DNA from: Capronia americana
Lineage: Eukaryota; Ascomycota; Eurotiomycetes; Chaetothyriales; Herpotrichiellaceae
Assembly: GCA_016110215.1 (NCBI GenBank)
Contig: JADWQD010000004.1
Span: 3,038,001 to 3,102,000, forward strand
Length of the DNA: 64,000 nt
Direction: 5' to 3'
Shown: positions 24,597-35,072 of the stretch, piece after piece
How positions within the stretch are numbered: the stretch's first letter is position 1
How the letters are laid out: every line of letters begins with the position of its first letter
Translations under genes and position numbers: made by a program
The notes under the pieces: model-generated
Seen by the model: only the letters and a program-made list of their open reading frames with translations
Database searches by the model: none
What the model was told of the DNA's origin: nothing

Positions 24597-25100
24597 ACAG
24601 GACGCAGATTGCCATGAGGGATGCTGAATGAGTTTCGCCGCTGGGCAATTACTGGCAGTCAATTCGACTTCTTTAACGTCGGGCTTTATTAGATCGAGTT
24701 GCGGTGACCCAACGACGGAAAACCCGCAATCAGGTACATATTGACAGTCATCGTCATCACGATAGCCAATAGTCAAAACATGATTCCAGAACGCATCGAA
24801 GTGATACTCTAATCTCCTACAATCTCACTTGAAGGCGGCCGATTCTGTCCTCCGCGGATTCTCGGCCGAGATGCGACAACGTCATTTTCCAAGTTTCAAG
24901 CACCACACGTTCTCGAGTTGACACAGTGAAGCAAGCCCCTCGACTTGAACCAGCATTGATCTCAATCTGTATTTGGCTGTATACTTGGTCGAATCTAGCT
25001 GACCCGATGATTCACGGCGCACGTTCCAATCGGTGACAGCGCCGTGTCTGCTGCTGCCCGCTGACGACACGCTTAGCCGTCCACCAGCACCACACTCGCC
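24597..25100. other. Intergenic between transaldolase and palmitoyltransferase genes
   Basis: About 500 nt, both neighbours on plus. No gene seen; it should contain the transaldolase terminator and the next promoter. Confidence 0.5.
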
Positions 25101-26861
25101 ATGAAGTCGATGCGCCCAGGGGAGGCCAACAAACGAGGCAATGTTGTCACGGCACGGATAGTCCCCCTTCTGCTACTCGGGATCATCGGGTACTCGTGCT
25201 GGGTTGTCACGGATCGAGTGTGTCTGAAGTACCTGATCGATCCGCCCGCATCGTTGTCCTCACACCGCGACACCGGCGCGGCCGTGGCCATCCTGGTCAT
25301 CTTCTACCTCCTCCTCCTCATCACCCTGATATGCTTCGGCCGCCTCATCGGGACCATCCTCACGAGGCCCGGCCTCGTCCCGCGTGGCGAACAATACTGG
25401 ATCGAAAAGGAAAGGAAGCGCCGTGACGAGAGAAGAGAAACAAGTCCAACCCGCAAGGAGGAAGCCCTGGGCTACGCTCTCGCAGACACAGAAGGGGCAG
25501 GCTACACGCCGCGCAAGTACCGTCGGAGGCAGGATCAAGAGGCCCAAGGCTTCCGCGCCCACGAGTTTTGGCAGAAAGATGTCTTCGTGTGCGGGTGGGA
25601 CGGCCGCCCTCCCTTCTGCTCGACATGCTACAACTACAAACCCGACCGGGCGCACCACTGCCGCGAACTCGGCCGCTGCGTGTTGAAGATGGACCATTTC
25701 TGTCCCTGGGTAGGGGGCATCATCTCAGAGACGTCGTTCAAGTTCTTCATCCAGTTTACGGGCTGGGCGGCTTTGTTCTGTCTGCACGCCCTTGTCGTAA
25801 TGGCATATTACTTCGCGAGGCGGCGGAGTGAGGAACCGGGCTTCCTCAATGTGCACTGGATTCTGACGCTCGTCTTTGCGGGACTGTTCTTCTTCTTCGC
25901 GGCGGGAATGTGCGGGTCGAGTCTGCAGTTGGCGGCGCTGAACTCGACGACCATCGAGAACTTCACGCGAAAGACCAAGATCTGGTATCTCGCCGTCTAT
26001 CTGCCACCTCGGGTGCTGGAGAAGTGCCATGCCTCGGGACAGTCGGATCTCAGACTGATCAGCTACCCGCGCCCACCGGAGGAGCAGTTCCAGATCCTGC
26101 AACGTCATGGCGCGACGTTGTCCAACGACAGCGACCAGGCATTCACGCGGCAGGTATATGTTGGGCCGGCGTCGCCAGAGAGGACGTACCATCCCAGCGT
26201 GCCAACGTCGCCAGGAGCAGCGCCATCGGCGGTTCAGCCACATCCGGCTGAGAAAGCAAGCACAACAACCTCACCACCTAATTCATCTTCATCACATCCA
26301 AACCCAGACTCCCCCTCCCAACAACGCACTGATATCCCGTCCTCGGACTCGTCTTCGCCGCCGGCCCCAGAACCTCGTACCTTCGCCATCCTCGAATCCC
26401 GCCCTGGAGCTAACCCCTTCGACATCGGTCCAGCCGGCAACTTCAAAGAAGTAATGGGGTATACCCTCCTCGACTGGCTCTTTCCGCTCAAGCCAAGTCC
26501 GCTGGTCAACCACTCCGACCCGCTGAGCATGTACAAGCTAGGCCCAGTGGTGCGGAGGATGAAGAGCAAGGCCGGGATTTCGGGCGTCGAAGACGAAGAC
26601 AAGACCGAGGGCGAACGTGAAGGCATGATTGCGGATGAGCGTGACACAGGGGTGGATGCCACGCGTGCAAAGCGGAGCCGGAACCGGAGTGGGAGTCGAA
26701 GTCGAAGTCGAAACCCTAGCCGCACCACTCGTAGACAGGACGGCGAATCTAGAAGTAGGGATGAGAGGATAGGAAAAAGGAAAAAGAAGCGGAAGAGACA
26801 GAGACAGAGCAGACATTCCACATCAGGTACTGCCGACGTGGATGGGGAGAAGGTGCGGTAG
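25101..26861 (+). CDS. DHHC-family palmitoyltransferase, Pfa5-like, 586 aa
   Basis: Intron-free ORF. Two N-terminal membrane segments (about 15-37 and 60-85) precede the Cys-rich domain (FCSTCYNYKPDRAHHC...). The catalytic motif reads KMDHFCPWVGG, so the third position of DHHC is Phe200 with the acyl-accepting Cys at about 201. Two more membrane segments follow (about 218-238 and 256-278, rich in Phe). The cytosolic tail is long, Ser/Pro-rich, and ends in an Arg/Ser and Lys/Arg-rich stretch (RSRNRSGSRSRSRNPSR, then KRKKKRKRQRQ). The four-membrane-segment layout and GGIISE after the motif fit the fungal Pfa5 group. It attaches palmitate to Cys residues of membrane proteins. The length is greater than typical because of the tail. 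Confidence 0.92.
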   Translation: MKSMRPGEANKRGNVVTARIVPLLLLGIIGYSCWVVTDRVCLKYLIDPPASLSSHRDTGAAVAILVIFYLLLLITLICFGRLIGTILTRPGLVPRGEQYWIEKERKRRDERRETSPTRKEEALGYALADTEGAGYTPRKYRRRQDQEAQGFRAHEFWQKDVFVCGWDGRPPFCSTCYNYKPDRAHHCRELGRCVLKMDHFCPWVGGIISETSFKFFIQFTGWAALFCLHALVVMAYYFARRRSEEPGFLNVHWILTLVFAGLFFFFAAGMCGSSLQLAALNSTTIENFTRKTKIWYLAVYLPPRVLEKCHASGQSDLRLISYPRPPEEQFQILQRHGATLSNDSDQAFTRQVYVGPASPERTYHPSVPTSPGAAPSAVQPHPAEKASTTTSPPNSSSSHPNPDSPSQQRTDIPSSDSSSPPAPEPRTFAILESRPGANPFDIGPAGNFKEVMGYTLLDWLFPLKPSPLVNHSDPLSMYKLGPVVRRMKSKAGISGVEDEDKTEGEREGMIADERDTGVDATRAKRSRNRSGSRSRSRNPSRTTRRQDGESRSRDERIGKRKKKRKRQRQSRHSTSGTADVDGEKVR

Positions 26862-26931
26862 AGGAAGACCAAGCCATGATATTACTACCGGTACTGTTAC
26901 TGCTACTGTACAAACGTTGGTGACCCGGTCT

Positions 26932-26960
26932 GGTAGGTAGGTAGGCAGGTAGGAAGGTAG
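26932..26960. repeat. (GGTA)n-type microsatellite
   Basis: Imperfect run of GGTA, GGCA and GGAA units. Confidence 0.75.
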
Positions 26961-27061
26961 ATGGATATTTTCGTTGTCGTGCCTGAAACGATTTGGACAT
27001 TTCAGGCGACCGGGCAATGGCGGGCAATTCCCGTATATATTGAATGGGTTGAATACAGTAG

Positions 27062-27081
27062 CACTCACTCACTCACTCACT
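27062..27081. repeat. (CACT)n microsatellite
   Basis: Five uninterrupted tetranucleotide units followed by a CT-rich tail. Confidence 0.8.
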
Positions 27082-27982
27082 CTCTCACCCATTGACATCA
27101 CGGCTCGCGAGAACAGGAGCCTTTGCGCATCGTGGGCGTGGAGAGGTATGGAACCGACGGATCTTCAGATCTTCAGATCATCACGTCGTTGCGAGTCCTC
27201 GTAAAGCAAGCCTACGTGACTGGAGAGTGAACTGGTAAGGGACATGTGCATAGACGCGTGCGTTTGTAGAAGGAGAAGAAGTTGGAACCGGTCTTGTCTG
27301 GATGAGAGGGATACGTCGTCCGCGAGGGAATAATGAGTGAATGCTACGTAACCTATCCTAATCTAACCGATCCCGATACAAACGACAGTGTTGAATGAAA
27401 TGAATACATGCAGGCCTCGTCTGGGCTGGGCGGCTCGTGTAATGGGCGAACATGCCTAGATCTCCTCCCAGAGTGTATCCTATAGTATATCAATGACATA
27501 GCGGCCCCCGCATGTGGCAGCTACAGACAGGGTTGAAGTGAAATGAACGAAGGGATGGATGGGGTGTTCGTAACTCGTGCTGGTGTCTGGTCGGTGGTGG
27601 AATCCCCAAGCTTTTCAGAGCTGAGGGGTTCTGTCTTTCTGTTGTCCTGTTGTCCTGTGGTGGTTTCTGGGGCTAAAGGGAAGTCTAGACGTAATGGCCA
27701 CGCATAGTACGAGCGAGCCGCCGCCGCAACTTGGGTATCAATTGACTCAGGGAGAGATCTTGCACAATCGTGCCGAAAGCCGTGTCGTGCTGGTGGAAAG
27801 CGAGTGATAGTGGTCATAGAGGCCAACGTTAGGGAAAGTCCAATGTGGTACCCGTGGTCAAGTCGTGAATGGCATCAAGGGGGGCAAGGGTGTCTAGGTG
27901 AAGAGCTCCTTCCTGGTCGGAGGAGGCTCGAACGTGAAAGGGTTCAGGACGTGCAGCCTCTCACCCCTTTCTCGACCACTCC

Positions 27983-28411
27983 CTAACGAGCGCTTCGGCA
28001 CTGACTGCATTTCGTGTGATTGCAGATAGTGCATCTTCCTTGGCACAGCTCCGGGTTGTTCATACTGTCGCACTTGTGGCAAACCCACCATCCCCTCATA
28101 GAAGGCCCAGGTCGGCTTCCAAGGCGCATGCGTTTCCTGGCTTGCGCCGAATTTGGATCAACCGAGTAGGTAGCTGGAACAGATACTCGGACGGAGTGAT
28201 TCGGTGGAATGTTGGTACCGGGGTTGGCGCGATATGCATTGGTATGATCGTAGGCGCGAACAGCTGCTGTTCTTCTCGAGCCGAGAATGACAATGTCGCC
28301 GTCTCTTTTGCAACTCTTGCAGGGTGTGTGACCACATTTGGAACAAATCGGATGATTGACCATCTTCATAGGTCCATCGACGCACCGGCAACATTGCCAC
28401 AAAGTAGCCAT
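27983..28411 (-). CDS. Small protein with two copies of a Cys/His zinc-knuckle module, 142 aa
   Basis: ATG at 28411, stop at 27983, no intron needed. It has two similar modules. The N-terminal one (about 6-35) reads WQCCRC, then ICSKCGHTPCKSC; the C-terminal one (about 108-139) reads WVCHKC, then RCTICNHTKCSQC. Each is W-x-C-x2-C-x(n)-C-x2-C-x-H-x2-C-x2-C, which fits binding of one or two zinc ions. The linker is Pro/Arg-rich and includes a basic KRMRLGSRPG. The modules recall RanBP2-type or zinc-ribbon knuckles that bind RNA or ubiquitin, but I do not recognise the family. The repeated spacing argues that it is a real protein. Confidence 0.7.
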   Translation of the reverse strand: MATLWQCCRCVDGPMKMVNHPICSKCGHTPCKSCKRDGDIVILGSRRTAAVRAYDHTNAYRANPGTNIPPNHSVRVSVPATYSVDPNSAQARKRMRLGSRPGPSMRGWWVCHKCDSMNNPELCQGRCTICNHTKCSQCRSAR

Positions 28412-30973
28412 CTTCTCGAGCTAGGTTCGCGTCGTTTGAAGCATTTGCGCTGAACAGGAAGCCGCTTCTAGAAAACCAGCACTCGAGGAAATTGAACCGT
28501 AGCTACGTGGAAACAGGTAGCACAAGGAGCTTGACGAATACAAGATGAAGCAGTTGTAAGGAATCTTGAATGGCAAGGACGATAGACTGAGGAGTTCCGA
28601 TACCTTCGTGTGAGTTTTTCCCAATTTTATATCCCCTATTCGCGAGAGATGGTAAAGCCATTTGGGGTCAAACATAAGTGTGGCTCATTTCGCCTCAGTG
28701 ATGCGTGGTAGCATTGAAAGGATGGTATACTTGCGCCGAGCTGCTAGGGAGTATAGCTGCTTCATTAAGCTTGAGGTCAGAGAGCATGGGCAACAGCAGC
28801 CTGCTCGCTCTGATGATGGCAGAAGTCGAACCTCGCCAAATTGCCAACTGAGTGCTTTCTTTTCGATTGGTGATATGCCAGCTTCGTCTTGAGCATTCTG
28901 TACAGGAACATGAGGCGAAATCATTTGTCTAAGCCCCGTTTGGCCATTCTCATCTTTCTGGGAACGCTAGCTTTGCGCAATATCGACAGCATACCGCGCC
29001 TCAGTCAAGGACGAGGCTGTCTTCATTGGGGGGGGGGTGAACTCAAACCTACCTTGCAGTGCTTGCTCCAAGGCCAGTTCGACGACGCTTCCCTTGAAGT
29101 GAGGATAGAAGGCGTTAGTCTGGTGGAAAGGTAGAATGGCACCATCTTACGGGGAATCCGAGTTTCAAAGTGCGGTCCATCTGTAGATTGGTGAGAAGCC
29201 TGCGCCAGAGTCAAAAGCACCGCGCTCGTGACATAACTGTCAGCAAACACAGCCACAGTAAAGCTCACGAAACGATCACAGAAGTTCTCTACCGCGACTC
29301 TACAGCCTTGCATGATCTCCCAAAGCTTAGATGCTGGGGTTGAGATTGGCGAGGCGTGGGATAAAAGGCGGCTGAATGATGTTTGGGAGTGTGCACCCGC
29401 GTTCCGGGGGTTGCTCGATGTCATGTGAGGGGGGTTTTGAGGAGCCGTATGCTGGACGTGAACGACGATGCGCAGAGGCTGGACCAGGTTGCAGGACGAG
29501 GGAGTCTGGAAGATGCTTGCACGTGATGCCTGCGCCTCTGGAAACAGCCTGGAAATCTCGTCGCCTGGAAAGGGTGACGACGCAGGGCATAGTTCTGTCA
29601 TTTTTCCTGATGGAGAGTGAGCATTCATCATGCAAGCCCGGAAGTGTCTCGTGAGCTCCCCTGTGTCAGCATGCAACATGACCTTGCAGGTAAGGCTAGA
29701 AGGCATCTGAAGCTTGAGAGCCATCTCGTCCACTCCGACCGTGCTCGGGATATGGTAGTTGCCCCCACAATCAGAATGGTATCACAAGGACGTCGCGTGC
29801 CGGATGTCGGAAGTGATGGAAGTATTTGGTAAGAACAGGTGGAGCAACTGAGCGCCCGACATGATCGAGGGCGGACTGTCCGCGTTGCGAACACGTTGCT
29901 TGGCGGCTGCGACGCCCGGTGTAAGAGGCATCCCGAATACCACGGTGTTCTTTGTTGTAATTGATGACTCGGGCTTCAACCATCGAAGGTTATACCACCG
30001 GAGAAAGCAGTTTCTGGACAGAGGGGATGGTGCGGTTGTAAAGCGGAAATTAGCTTGGGCAGCAGTGCTTTTGATCGGCGTAGTTTTGGCACCCAAATGT
30101 CGTCGGCGTAAGATTGGTTGGGTCGGGCACACACGGTAGTACTGTCTGTTGGAAACGCAAACCGGTGTGCGGACGAGTAAAAAGGCAATTGTGTGTTTGC
30201 TTGGGCGGCTGGTTTGCCTGAAATGGGGTGAACTGAGAGGAAGGTGAAGCTAGCGACAGCATAGTCTCCGGGTCGTTGGGCACAGTCTTAGGGTACATGA
30301 CTCGAAAGATGGAGCAGAGCAGCGGACAGGCACCAGTTCGTGCCGGTAGCGGTAGGCAAGAATCAAGAAGCAGAACGAGCGTGAGGTGGTTCAGGCGAGG
30401 CGGTGGGAGGGACGGAGATATGCAGTCCTGGCTGTGTTGTCGCCTGTCGCAGGATGACGTCGGCTTCGTGTGGGAGTCGCCGGCCTTCAAAGCCAGAATA
30501 GCAGATCGTCAGTGGAACAAGAATTGCTTGTCACGGCTGCTCTAGAACACAAGACAACAACATCTTCCTCTCTCACCCATCCTTCATCCCTCCATGCATG
30601 AAACCATCCAGTAATTCCTTACCGGATCCTTCGCCGACACCCTGTTTCTGCTTGGAGCATTTCTAGAAGGTGCGAGGGACCCCAACTCCTCAGGCGGCCC
30701 TCGATTCCCATTCACATTCCTCGCCCTCGACTTCATCGACACACCTCACCGTTGAGCCTGACATCAGACTCTCGTGTCAGTCTTCTGATGTCGTATAAAC
30801 TGCTCGATCCCGAACCTTGCTGACCCTGACTCTATTATTGAATCCAGCCTCTACTTTTGGTCAACCGCCGCCTATTTGTGGGTGGCCTTGCTGCCGAGAC
30901 CTGTCCTGCTCCCGATCTCGGCTGTCCGATGTCTTGAAGCGATCACCAGAACCCACGACGAAACAGCCTCACA
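28412..30973. other. 2.6-kb intergenic with a possible broken gene
   Basis: Between the divergent zinc-knuckle and DUF8035 genes. It contains a run of 10 G at 29028-29037 and several overlapping minus-strand ORFs (see the entry at 29023). The last 500 nt before 30974 is C/T-rich, as expected for a long 5' leader of the DUF8035 gene. Confidence 0.45.
29023..30132 (-). pseudogene. Possible degenerate or multi-exon gene, unidentified
   Basis: A chain of unrelated-looking minus-strand ORFs (30132-29782, 29733-29023 and overlapping frames) with no single clean model. Near the 3' end a frame reading GSVVELALEQALQ (about 29105-29065) looks protein-like and is separated from upstream coding-like sequence MDRTLKLGFP by a one-base phase change rather than a normal intron. 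Candidate splice signals exist (GTAAGA at about 29146, ACTAAC downstream) but give a 31-nt intron or a frame break. This may be a decayed gene, a lineage-specific gene, or nothing. No family recognised. Confidence 0.25.
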
Positions 30974-33481
30974 ATGACGGAAAATCGCTATCGACCGAGC
31001 TCCCCGCCGGGACGCCGGTATGCTGATCCCCGCGCCTCGACGGGCATGTTCATATCGTCCTCCTTCGACCCTGCTCGATATTCCTCTTCCTCCCAACCAC
31101 GGAGTGTCATCGACACATTCCCTGCCACGCGACACGGGAGCGTCTACAGCACCCAGGGCATAGCCAAGAGACAAGTGCTTGACGACACTCACCCGGGCGG
31201 TGGTTCTATTGTGCGGACTGAATATGCTGTTCGTCCGAGACACAACTCTACACTGGAGAATCGCAGGCCGGTCAGCACCTTCAGCGAGCGTCGCTCTTCG
31301 CCGCCTCGAATCCGTCCGGCGATCGTTAGCGGGCCCTCTCGTGACGATCCAAGGAGCCCAGCTTTGGCACCCAGGGAGGAGCAGCGATATCTCGTCCCCG
31401 CAGCTTCCACAGGTCGAAACCACCATCGTCACGCGAGTGCTACTCGCGCTGAACAGGAGCGTCTGCTGCCCGCCAGAGTCAACAGGCAACCCGAATACCA
31501 TCGTCGGGGCGGCTACAATGCGTATCCATCGTACTCGGCGTCTCGTGGCCCGCTACAAGACGAAGGCTTCTCTTACACGACGCCGAAAGAGCAATTCCTG
31601 TCCGAATCATCCCGTCCGCCCCAGCGACGAGACAGTCATAGTAGACGAGAACGACCGGTGAGCATGATAGGCCTGCCGGAGTACCGACTACCCGCGAGGA
31701 GAGACACCCGAGATGCTCCACCCCCCTCATCTACCCGTGCTTTGGACCGAATTGAGAAAAACGAGCCGCTTCGGCACACGAACGGTCGCACCAGCGACAC
31801 GGAAGACCGGGCAAGCGATCTACCACGGCGCCGCCATTCCACAAGAGCACCAGTCCTGCACCATTATCCCGAGGAAGGCTACTCGTCAAATCGAGATGAT
31901 CGGGACGGTCGACCATTGCCCAGACCCCGCCCAGATCGTCTGGACGATGAAGACAGACCAAAACACAGACATCGCGACGAACGCGAGAGAGAGTCAGCCC
32001 GAGACCTTCCACGCGATCCTGATCGTGTTCGTGAGCGGGACCGAGACCGAGATCGCGACCGAGATAGAGAAAGAGAACGAGATCGTGACCGTGACCGTGA
32101 CCACATGCCAAAAAGACTTCAAGAACCTGAAAGGTCTGGCAAGCCTCGCAGCCGAGAGAGTAGCCCGGATCACTCTGGGCTACGCAAAGGAATCACTGCA
32201 GCTGCTGTGGGTGCTGTTGGCGCGGCTGCTGGAGCGGCCATCAAAAGCGCCCGGAACAAAGATGATGAAGAATCGGAAAGTGATGGACGCAGGGAGCGGA
32301 AGCACAGGAGACGACGTCACCAACACACCACTGACGAACCAAGCCCAGACGAACTTGCCGGCCGTCTGGATCGTGACCTTAAATTGACTAACGGCGAGCG
32401 TGAGCATCGTCGACGAGATGACGACCGGAAAGGCGAGGACGTTGAGGAAGATGAAGATCGCCGCGAAAGAAGAAGGCATCACCGTCATCGGAGGCATAAA
32501 GATCGTGACAATGAGTCGGACACGACCGAGGATTATGATGGAAAGGAGGCCCGCCACCGCAGATCTGAACGAGAGCACCAAGAGGATCCACGCGAGGCTC
32601 CTCGGCATCACCGGGACAGTGCAGCTTCTCGTGATGAGGATCGTGACGTCCCACCAAATCTTGAACAGCGTACAATATCGCCTGGTGAAGACGAAGATGG
32701 CCGCCCTCGCAAGGTCCAATTGGTTGAGCCAGCCGAGAAGAAGGAGGAGTACAAACCACGGGGTATTCTCAAACCGCCCCGAGAGGTGCCTTTCCCCGAA
32801 GATCCAAACCCTACTCGCGAAGGGGTCGCTCCGTTGAAAGATGCTCAAAAGGATGGGATACCACCCAACGCACGCTGGACTAAGATCAGTCGAGCGCTGG
32901 TGAACCCAGAAGCACTGGAAAAGGCCCATGAGAGATACGAGGAGAGGGACGACTATGTGATCATCTTGCGAGTGGTTTCCAAGGAAGATATTATGAAGTT
33001 GGCAGAAAAGACGAAGGAGATTAGAGGTAGGTCCTTCCTCAGACCAGCAATCGCGCGAATACTGACAACCCGAACAGAAGCTCGCGAGCGTAAATGGCAA
33101 GCCGAACTTGAAGAGAAGCGCCGTCGACGAGCAGAAAGAGGAGAGTACAGTGACGAGAGTAGCGAAACCTATACCGATGACGACCGCCGGCCATTGCCTG
33201 CTCTGGAGCAAGCACCACCGCCTGCCCAAGGTTTCCAAGGTGACCCAAGAGTGTACTTTGCCCAGCAGCAACAGCAGAGAGAAGAAGTTCCCGTCACCGC
33301 AACCGCGCCTCCTCTGCAGCCTGGTATGCCTCTTGTGGTTCCACCGCAACAAGGCCTTCCGCCAGCGGCGCCGTATCCTCCTCAACTAGCACCTCTGGCG
33401 CAGCAACAGCAGCAACAACCAATGCCTGTACCAGATATCAGGGTCGAGCCACATGCAGGAAGTTATTCGAACAACGTGTAG
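30974..33481 (+). CDS. Arg/Asp-repeat protein with C-terminal DUF8035-like domain, 818 aa
   Basis: Two exons, 30974-33026 and 33078-33481. The 51-nt intron (GTAGGT donor, ACTGAC branch, AACAG acceptor) is a multiple of three and has no stop, so the unspliced frame also stays open and would add 17 residues. The N-terminal half is Ser/Pro/Arg-rich. About residues 350-380 form an RD/RE repeat tract; a Gly/Ala-rich segment (GITAAAVGAVGAAAGAAI, about 400) follows; then more charged Arg/Asp/His/Glu sequence. A folded region (about 625-690) contains IPPNARWTKISRALVNPEAL and DDYVIILRVVSKEDI, which I associate with the fungal DUF8035 family. The C-terminus is Gln/Pro-rich. The composition recalls RNA-processing proteins, but no function is known to me. 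Confidence 0.85.
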   Translation: MTENRYRPSSPPGRRYADPRASTGMFISSSFDPARYSSSSQPRSVIDTFPATRHGSVYSTQGIAKRQVLDDTHPGGGSIVRTEYAVRPRHNSTLENRRPVSTFSERRSSPPRIRPAIVSGPSRDDPRSPALAPREEQRYLVPAASTGRNHHRHASATRAEQERLLPARVNRQPEYHRRGGYNAYPSYSASRGPLQDEGFSYTTPKEQFLSESSRPPQRRDSHSRRERPVSMIGLPEYRLPARRDTRDAPPPSSTRALDRIEKNEPLRHTNGRTSDTEDRASDLPRRRHSTRAPVLHHYPEEGYSSNRDDRDGRPLPRPRPDRLDDEDRPKHRHRDERERESARDLPRDPDRVRERDRDRDRDRDRERERDRDRDRDHMPKRLQEPERSGKPRSRESSPDHSGLRKGITAAAVGAVGAAAGAAIKSARNKDDEESESDGRRERKHRRRRHQHTTDEPSPDELAGRLDRDLKLTNGEREHRRRDDDRKGEDVEEDEDRRERRRHHRHRRHKDRDNESDTTEDYDGKEARHRRSEREHQEDPREAPRHHRDSAASRDEDRDVPPNLEQRTISPGEDEDGRPRKVQLVEPAEKKEEYKPRGILKPPREVPFPEDPNPTREGVAPLKDAQKDGIPPNARWTKISRALVNPEALEKAHERYEERDDYVIILRVVSKEDIMKLAEKTKEIRGRSFLRPAIARILTTRTEARERKWQAELEEKRRRRAERGEYSDESSETYTDDDRRPLPALEQAPPPAQGFQGDPRVYFAQQQQQREEVPVTATAPPLQPGMPLVVPPQQGLPPAAPYPPQLAPLAQQQQQQPMPVPDIRVEPHAGSYSNNV
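32010..32110. repeat. Arg-Asp/Glu coding microsatellite
   Basis: CGNGAY-type hexanucleotide iteration encoding RERDRDRD-like residues inside the DUF8035 gene. Confidence 0.7.
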
Positions 33482-34616
33482 CACGTGGACCCTGATGAAC
33501 GATGTGGGACGAGGCAATGTGACGGACACGTTTGATGATTATGAAGCGTAAGCTTTGACACCGTTTTAGTTCTGGGACGCATTTTATGATACGAGACACA
33601 GAAGACGATCGGTCAAGGTCAGGCAAGCGATTTGTTAAGATGTTCCATGTTGAAGAACTCGTAACCAGGGAGGATAAGAAGCATACCGATCACAGCTATT
33701 CGGTAGAGCTCCCTTTAGTTCTTTGAAGAGCGGACCTGGTGTCTTACTAGGCATGTTATATCAGTCAGACTTGGCGTTACCAGAAATCCACCAGAAATCC
33801 GCCTGCAACTCCTCATTCAGATGTTATACAGGGCAAAAATGTCAGAGAGCTAATGACCCAGAGATGCAGAATGCGATTGGAGCTATCACTTGATGCGCCG
33901 CTTCTCGTTGAGTGCGACTTGATGGACGACATTAGTATATAGCACTCGGATCGAGTGTTTTGGTGTGCGAAAATCGTGAGAGTTGTTTCCTCAGCGGTTG
34001 TTCGCTGAAATGGAATTCCTTGCATTTGGCAGCCTGTGTTGCCTGCCGTGCCAGCGTAGAGCCATCGCTTCGACGAGGTGGGCAGGTGGGCTTGGGTGGT
34101 CAGTGGCTGTGCCGCTTCATTAAGCTGCGCCTATGCGTCGCAGTAGGGACAGGCTGTTACAGTACGGTACTCAGGTACTGTAGGCACCGCATCCCTGAAC
34201 GATGGATGGTGCCTGAAGATCTTTCCCTAGCCCGTAAGGCCGCCCTACTCGTACCCTGTGCGCCTCCCTCCCGGCCAGCCAGCCACCCCTGAGCCCTCCG
34301 TGGCCGCCGCACCTGGCATTCACGAGAGCCTAACTCGTGGCAGACGTGGCAGACATGGCCCAGAGCATGGCACACACATGGTTGATCGACATGGCCATGA
34401 CCCGTGGGTATGGCTCGTGGGCGTTAACTACGGTAGTGGGCAGCTAATAATTCACCAAATACGAGCAGTTCTTCCGCATGCGCGTTGGTGCTGTCAATCA
34501 ACTATTGCCTCGTAAGCTGTTCAACTCTTTCTCCAACGGCACTTGACGCGACGACAGGTGGGAAATTCTTAATTTCTTGCCCATCACGGAATCGAGCCCG
34601 TCATAAGTTACGTAGT

Positions 34617-35072
34617 TACTCCGTATGTGCAAGCTGAAAATAAAAGCGGCGCAATGCTCCCTTCCTCCCCTCCTCACACAGCCCGCCAAACACACTTTAA
34701 CTACGTAGGGAGTAACGGGAGGGGGCTTGACACGAAGGTACGAGGTACATGTACTCCGTACTGTGTAAGGCTGTCCCTGCAAAAACAACCACCCTACCGG
34801 CAACACTGTCGCACGGTCTCTGTGTCCTGCAAGGTGCCGAAATTCACACAGGCTACTACCGTAGTTCTTCGCGCTGCATGGAGTACGGTAGTGTGCACCC
34901 GCTCGCTCGCACGCACGCACGCAGCTTCGGACCGCTGCCATGGGTCGTAATTCCGCTCCATGCACACAAACTATGGACCTACCTGTATCCATGTCCATGC
35001 ATGCGACCCCAGCCATAGCGCACCTGGGATCAATAACGTCCACGCAACTTACTCTGTATTTTGTACTCCGTA
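34617..35072. repeat. Three dispersed TACTCCGTA copies
   Basis: Exact nonamers at 34617-34625, 34752-34760 and 35064-35072 with near matches nearby (for example TACTCTGTA at 35050). Confidence 0.5.
34901..34923. repeat. GCTC/GCAC tetranucleotide repeat
   Basis: Short run of GCTC then GCAC units. Confidence 0.65.

Larger units (their letters stand above)
26862..27982. other. Convergent intergenic with tetranucleotide repeats
   Basis: About 1.1 kb between the 3' ends of the palmitoyltransferase (+) and zinc-knuckle (-) genes. Two microsatellites lie at 26932-26960 and 27062-27081. No convincing ORF. Confidence 0.5.

Noticed and set aside
32180..33385. 401-aa minus ORF antisense to the DUF8035 gene
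   Set aside because: A shadow of a repetitive, Arg/Asp-rich coding strand; no motif and no ATG context.
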